A stretch of DNA of 56,080 nucleotides, taken from the NCBI RefSeq assembly GCF_002482975.1, contig NZ_DLHA01000010.1, positions 1 through 56,080 on the forward strand. Direction: 5' to 3'. The translations under genes and the position numbers were made by a program. The first letter of the stretch is position 1. Each line of letters opens with the position of its first letter. Shown here piece by piece: positions 52,715-56,080 of this stretch. Under the pieces are notes generated by a model that was given only the letters and a program-made list of their open reading frames with translations, was not told where the DNA came from and did no database searches. This DNA comes from Flavobacterium sp. UBA7680. Lineage in GTDB: Bacteria > Bacteroidota > Bacteroidia > Flavobacteriales > Flavobacteriaceae.

Positions 52715-53443
52715 TTAACTATTTCGTTTAAATTCACTTAGAATAATTGCTGTTGCTGTAGCTACATTTAAACTTTCGGTTTTTTGCAGCTCTCCAAATC
52801 TTGGAATTGTAAGTCGGCTGGTCACTATTTTTTCAATTTCTGCCGAAATACCATTGGCTTCATTACCCATAATAATGATTCCGTTTTGTGGTAAATCAGA
52901 TTGATAAATATTGCTGCCATCCATAAAAGTTCCAAAAACAGGAAGTTTTGTCTGACTTATAAAAGTTTTTAGATCAACATAATTTACGTTTACTCTGGCA
53001 ATTGATCCCATTGTGGCCTGAACCACTTTTGGATTATAAATATCGACTGTTTCTTTTGAGCAGACAATTTGTTTGATTCCAAACCAGTCGCAAAGACGCA
53101 TTATGGTCCCTAAATTTCCGGGATCACGAATATCGTCTAACGCCAGGATTAAACCAGAATTTATGATTTGATTTTCTACAGGCATTTTAAAAACTGCCAA
53201 ACAAGAATTTGGAGTTGTTAAAGCACTTATTTTTTTCAGTTCTTGTTCATTAATAAGAGTTCGTTTTGCAGTTTGAACTTCTTCAAAATCATTTAACGTG
53301 GTGTATAAATGCTCTAATTCAAAATTGGATTGCAACAATTCCTGAATTACCTTTACTCCTTCGGCAAAAAACAATTGATTTGCAAAACGCTGTTTTTTTT
53401 GATGCAGGCCTGATATAAGCTTTATTTGGTTTTTACTAACCAT
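52715..53443 (-). CDS. TrmH/SpoU-family RNA methyltransferase
   Basis: The 242-residue protein is a SPOUT 2'-O-ribose methyltransferase. The N-terminal part (KLISGLHQKKQRFANQLFFAEGVKVIQEL) is the substrate-binding L30e-like domain. The three SPOUT motifs are present: LDDIRDPGNLGTIMRLCDWFG, IIMGNEANGIS and TIPRFGELQKTESLNVATATAIIL, which form the knotted SAM site. The RNA target (rRNA or tRNA) cannot be told. It is transcribed toward porT and diverges from tamL. Confidence 0.93.
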   Translation of the reverse strand: MVSKNQIKLISGLHQKKQRFANQLFFAEGVKVIQELLQSNFELEHLYTTLNDFEEVQTAKRTLINEQELKKISALTTPNSCLAVFKMPVENQIINSGLILALDDIRDPGNLGTIMRLCDWFGIKQIVCSKETVDIYNPKVVQATMGSIARVNVNYVDLKTFISQTKLPVFGTFMDGSNIYQSDLPQNGIIIMGNEANGISAEIEKIVTSRLTIPRFGELQKTESLNVATATAIILSEFKRNS

Positions 53444-53481
53444 AAAATAAATGTACTTTTGAATTAAATATTAAAAAACAC

Positions 53482-56034
53482 TTGAAAAATAATTCCACAA
53501 AAATAACAGCATTTATTCTAATAGCAATACTTATTTGCGCTTGTAATGCTGTAAAAAGAGTTCCGGATGGAAAAAACCTTCTTGTAAAAAATAATATTGT
53601 TGTAAACGGAAAAAATACAAACGACGAAAACGCATCTAATCAATTGTACCAAAAACCAAACGGTACTTTATTAGGATACAAACTGCGTTTAAACTTATAC
53701 AATCTGGCGAACTTAAATCCGGATTCGACTTATCAGGCAAAATTTAAAAATCACCCGGGCTTATACGAACGTCAGGCAAAACTATTATCTGCCAAACAAG
53801 TAGACAGACTTGGCCAGTCTTTTTTATATAAAGGTATTCATGAATTTTTAAAAAATACTGGTGAACCGCCTGTAATTATTGACACAGCAAGAACTAAAAA
53901 ATCTTTACAGCGTTTAAAATTCTACTATTTCAATAATGGTTATTTTAATGTTTCAACAGATTATACAATTGATAGCATTGCCCGAAAAAAAGCCCATATA
54001 AATTACATTATCACCACAGGACCGGGTTATATTTTGGATACGATTAAAACCAAGATATTGACTCCTGCACTCGATTCATTATACAAAACAAATACTGATC
54101 CTTCATTTTTAAAATCAGGAAACCAATACAAAACTACTGATTTTGAAGAGGAAAAAAACCGCATAACTACTTATTACAGAAACCACGGTGCTTACTTTTT
54201 TCAGCCAACGTACGTAACTTTTGATATTGATACTATTGGCAAAAAACATAAAGCTGATGTTACTTTAATAATCAACAACAACAATATTCAGGAAAGAGAT
54301 TCAAGCAGAACAGAACCGTTTAAATTGTACAAAATCAGCGATGTAAATATTTATACTGATTACTCTCCTGCTAACTCAAAAAGCAAAATCAACGACAGTA
54401 CAACGTACAACAACTTTAATTTGTACAGTTATAAAAAACTAAAGTATAAACCTCGTGCTATTACAGATGCAATCTTTATTAATAAAGGAAGCACTTATTC
54501 TGACACAAGAACAACGCTTTCTTCAAGATATTTGAACAATCTTAAAATTTTCAATTATCCTTCTATACAATATGAAGTAGACAAACGTGATTCGACTGCA
54601 CAGTCTTTAATTGCAAATGTGTTTTTAACGCCTAGGAAAAAATACAGTTTTGGTGCAACTCTGGACGTAACACATTCTAATATTCAGGATTTTGGTATTG
54701 GAGCGAGTATTTCTCAAACTATTCGAAATGTATTTAACAGGGCTGAAACTTTAGAAATTTCGGCACGAGCTAATATTGGTTCTTCAAAAGACATGGCGAA
54801 TCCGAATAATAACTTTTTCAATGTTTCGGAATACGGACTTGACTTAAAGCTTAATTTCCCAAGAATTTTACTTCCTTTTGGAACAGAAAAAATTATTCCG
54901 AAGAGGATGATTCCTTATACGTCTATTACATCAGGTTTTTCGAAACAGCAAAACATTGGTTTAGATAAAGAAAATTTTACCGGAGGTATCTCGTACAATT
55001 GGTCGCCTAAAAGATACAATACTGCGAAACTGGAATTATTGAACGCTCAGTATGTTCGAAATTTAAATCCGAATAATTACTTCAATGTTTATACTTCATC
55101 TTATAATGAATTAAACGGTATTGCCAGCGATTATAATAAGGATGCCGGCAATATGCAAGATGGAGATTTAACAATTCCAACCGGAACTACAAATTTTACC
55201 AATCAGGTATTAACAGATCAAACCGATTTAAAACCCGGTATGGATGAATATAAAGATGTACAAAGTATTGAGGAAAGAAGAGTTCGTTTGACCGAGAATG
55301 ATTTTATTCTTGCCACAAGTTATACGTTTACCAAAACAACAAAAAAAGACCTTGCCGATAATACTTTTTACCAGTTTAAAACAAAAATAGAATCTGCAGG
55401 AACCTTATTATCTGCCGTTTCAAGCATTGCAAAATTGGAAAAAAATGCAAATGGAAATTATTCGATTTTTAATTTAGAATATTCTGAATACTTAAAAACC
55501 GAATTCGATTATATCAAACACTGGGATTTTGGAAAAGAAAAAGTATTAGCGGTTAGAAGTTTCTTCGGAATCGCTGTTCCGTTTGGAAATTCAGATTACA
55601 TTCCGTTCTCACGAAGTTATTATTCTGGAGGATCAAATGATAATCGCGCATGGCAGCCCTACTCTCTTGGTCCCGGAAGTACAAATGCTCTAAACGATTT
55701 TAACGAAGCCAATATGAAAATTGGCTTAAGTGCTGAATTTCGTTTTAAAATTTTTGGAGATGTTAAAGGAGCACTCTTCGCAGACGCCGGAAATATCTGG
55801 AATGTGTTCGATAATGTGATTGACGACAAGGCAAGATTCAACAGCTTAAACGATTTAGATGAAATTGCTTTGGGTTCCGGATTTGGTTTACGATACGATT
55901 TAAGCTTTTTTGTTATTCGTTTAGATTTAGGCTTCAAGACCTATAATCCGGCGCATGACGAGGGCGACAGATGGTTTAAAGAATACAATTTTGGGCACTC
56001 GGTTTTAAATTTTGGAATAAATTATCCTTTCTAA
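53482..56034 (+). CDS. tamL: TamL-like lipidated BamA/TamA family outer-membrane protein
   Basis: The 850-residue protein has an N-terminal lipoprotein signal ending LICAC (Cys near residue 21), POTRA-like domains to about residue 350 and an Omp85 beta-barrel ending FGHSVLNFGINYPF. The YYFNNGYFNVSTDY and RITTYYRNHGAYFF pieces resemble POTRA strands; SFFGIAVPFGNS and YYSGGSNDNRAWQPYSLGPG are Omp85 loop motifs. Lipidation plus TamA architecture fits TamL of Bacteroidota. The start codon is TTG: no in-frame ATG exists between the upstream in-frame stop at 53443 and the signal peptide. Confidence 0.87.
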   Translation: MKNNSTKITAFILIAILICACNAVKRVPDGKNLLVKNNIVVNGKNTNDENASNQLYQKPNGTLLGYKLRLNLYNLANLNPDSTYQAKFKNHPGLYERQAKLLSAKQVDRLGQSFLYKGIHEFLKNTGEPPVIIDTARTKKSLQRLKFYYFNNGYFNVSTDYTIDSIARKKAHINYIITTGPGYILDTIKTKILTPALDSLYKTNTDPSFLKSGNQYKTTDFEEEKNRITTYYRNHGAYFFQPTYVTFDIDTIGKKHKADVTLIINNNNIQERDSSRTEPFKLYKISDVNIYTDYSPANSKSKINDSTTYNNFNLYSYKKLKYKPRAITDAIFINKGSTYSDTRTTLSSRYLNNLKIFNYPSIQYEVDKRDSTAQSLIANVFLTPRKKYSFGATLDVTHSNIQDFGIGASISQTIRNVFNRAETLEISARANIGSSKDMANPNNNFFNVSEYGLDLKLNFPRILLPFGTEKIIPKRMIPYTSITSGFSKQQNIGLDKENFTGGISYNWSPKRYNTAKLELLNAQYVRNLNPNNYFNVYTSSYNELNGIASDYNKDAGNMQDGDLTIPTGTTNFTNQVLTDQTDLKPGMDEYKDVQSIEERRVRLTENDFILATSYTFTKTTKKDLADNTFYQFKTKIESAGTLLSAVSSIAKLEKNANGNYSIFNLEYSEYLKTEFDYIKHWDFGKEKVLAVRSFFGIAVPFGNSDYIPFSRSYYSGGSNDNRAWQPYSLGPGSTNALNDFNEANMKIGLSAEFRFKIFGDVKGALFADAGNIWNVFDNVIDDKARFNSLNDLDEIALGSGFGLRYDLSFFVIRLDLGFKTYNPAHDEGDRWFKEYNFGHSVLNFGINYPF

Positions 56035-56080
56035 TGCTAATTAATTCTTATTTTTGCAACCTAAAAACTAAAAACAACTA

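Noticed and set aside
1..56080. tRNA, rRNA, prophage, transposase or toxin-antitoxin genes
   Set aside because: No tRNA cloverleaf, rRNA segment or recognisable mobile or conflict-system gene was seen; the HEPN-like part is fused to an enzyme and lacks a toxin context.

Overview
The window looks like a chromosomal segment of a Flavobacterium-like member of the Bacteroidota. The basis is the low GC, promoters of the TAnnTTTG type, and family markers: TonB-linked outer-membrane proteins, a GLPGLI protein, a DUF5686 protein, PorT, a lipidated TamA-like protein (TamL), a 2TM protein and a DUF4153 protein. I see no tRNA, rRNA, CRISPR array, prophage or transposase.

Region 1 (1-10.6 kb) is an assimilatory sulfate reduction operon on the minus strand. 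In transcription order it holds a TauE/SafE permease, cysH, cysD, cysN, a siroheme sulfite reductase carrying a HEPN-like tail, cobA, a Met8-type siroheme synthase and a ferredoxin-NADP reductase cut by the window edge. A second TauE/SafE gene diverges from it and an Rrf2-family regulator follows. Short palindromic repeats sit in three gaps of the operon.

Region 2 (10.7-26.4 kb) is methionine biosynthesis plus two tandem RDD genes. On the minus strand are metX, a fused aspartate kinase/homoserine dehydrogenase, an OsmC protein and metZ. A second set is metY plus a degenerate homoserine dehydrogenase. A TonB receptor and the divergent metK follow. This region is rich in RNA control: a SAM-I riboswitch before metX, a SAM-II-like long-loop riboswitch before metK, and three short leader ORFs full of Met and Cys codons. 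Each leader is followed by an intrinsic terminator and carries a segment able to pair with the terminator's 5' arm. I read these as classical ribosome-stalling attenuators. One lies before each of two small unknown proteins that share an SLLFxMY C-terminal motif, and one before the TonB receptor, which suggests that this receptor imports a sulfur-containing nutrient. An imperfect palindrome (WTTACYCTATCRRRTTART) recurs at the sulfate operon promoter and near two of the leaders, so a common sulfur regulator is likely.

Region 3 (26.5-35.9 kb) holds envelope genes (DUF4153 membrane protein, an exported unknown, an outer-membrane beta-barrel protein, a GLPGLI protein), an exported unknown and a deoxynucleoside kinase. 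Region 4 (36-45 kb) has an interspersed repeat array, a membrane pyrophosphatase with a Cys-rich tail, soluble pyrophosphatase, a DNA glycosylase, an acyltransferase, a DUF5686 protein and pdhB. Region 5 (45.6-56 kb) has etfBA, a bifunctional nuclease, thyA, a glycogen-binding-fold protein, a 2TM protein, folA, ubiE/menG, porT, a TrmH-type methyltransferase and tamL.

All readings are by eye; no search or folding program was run.
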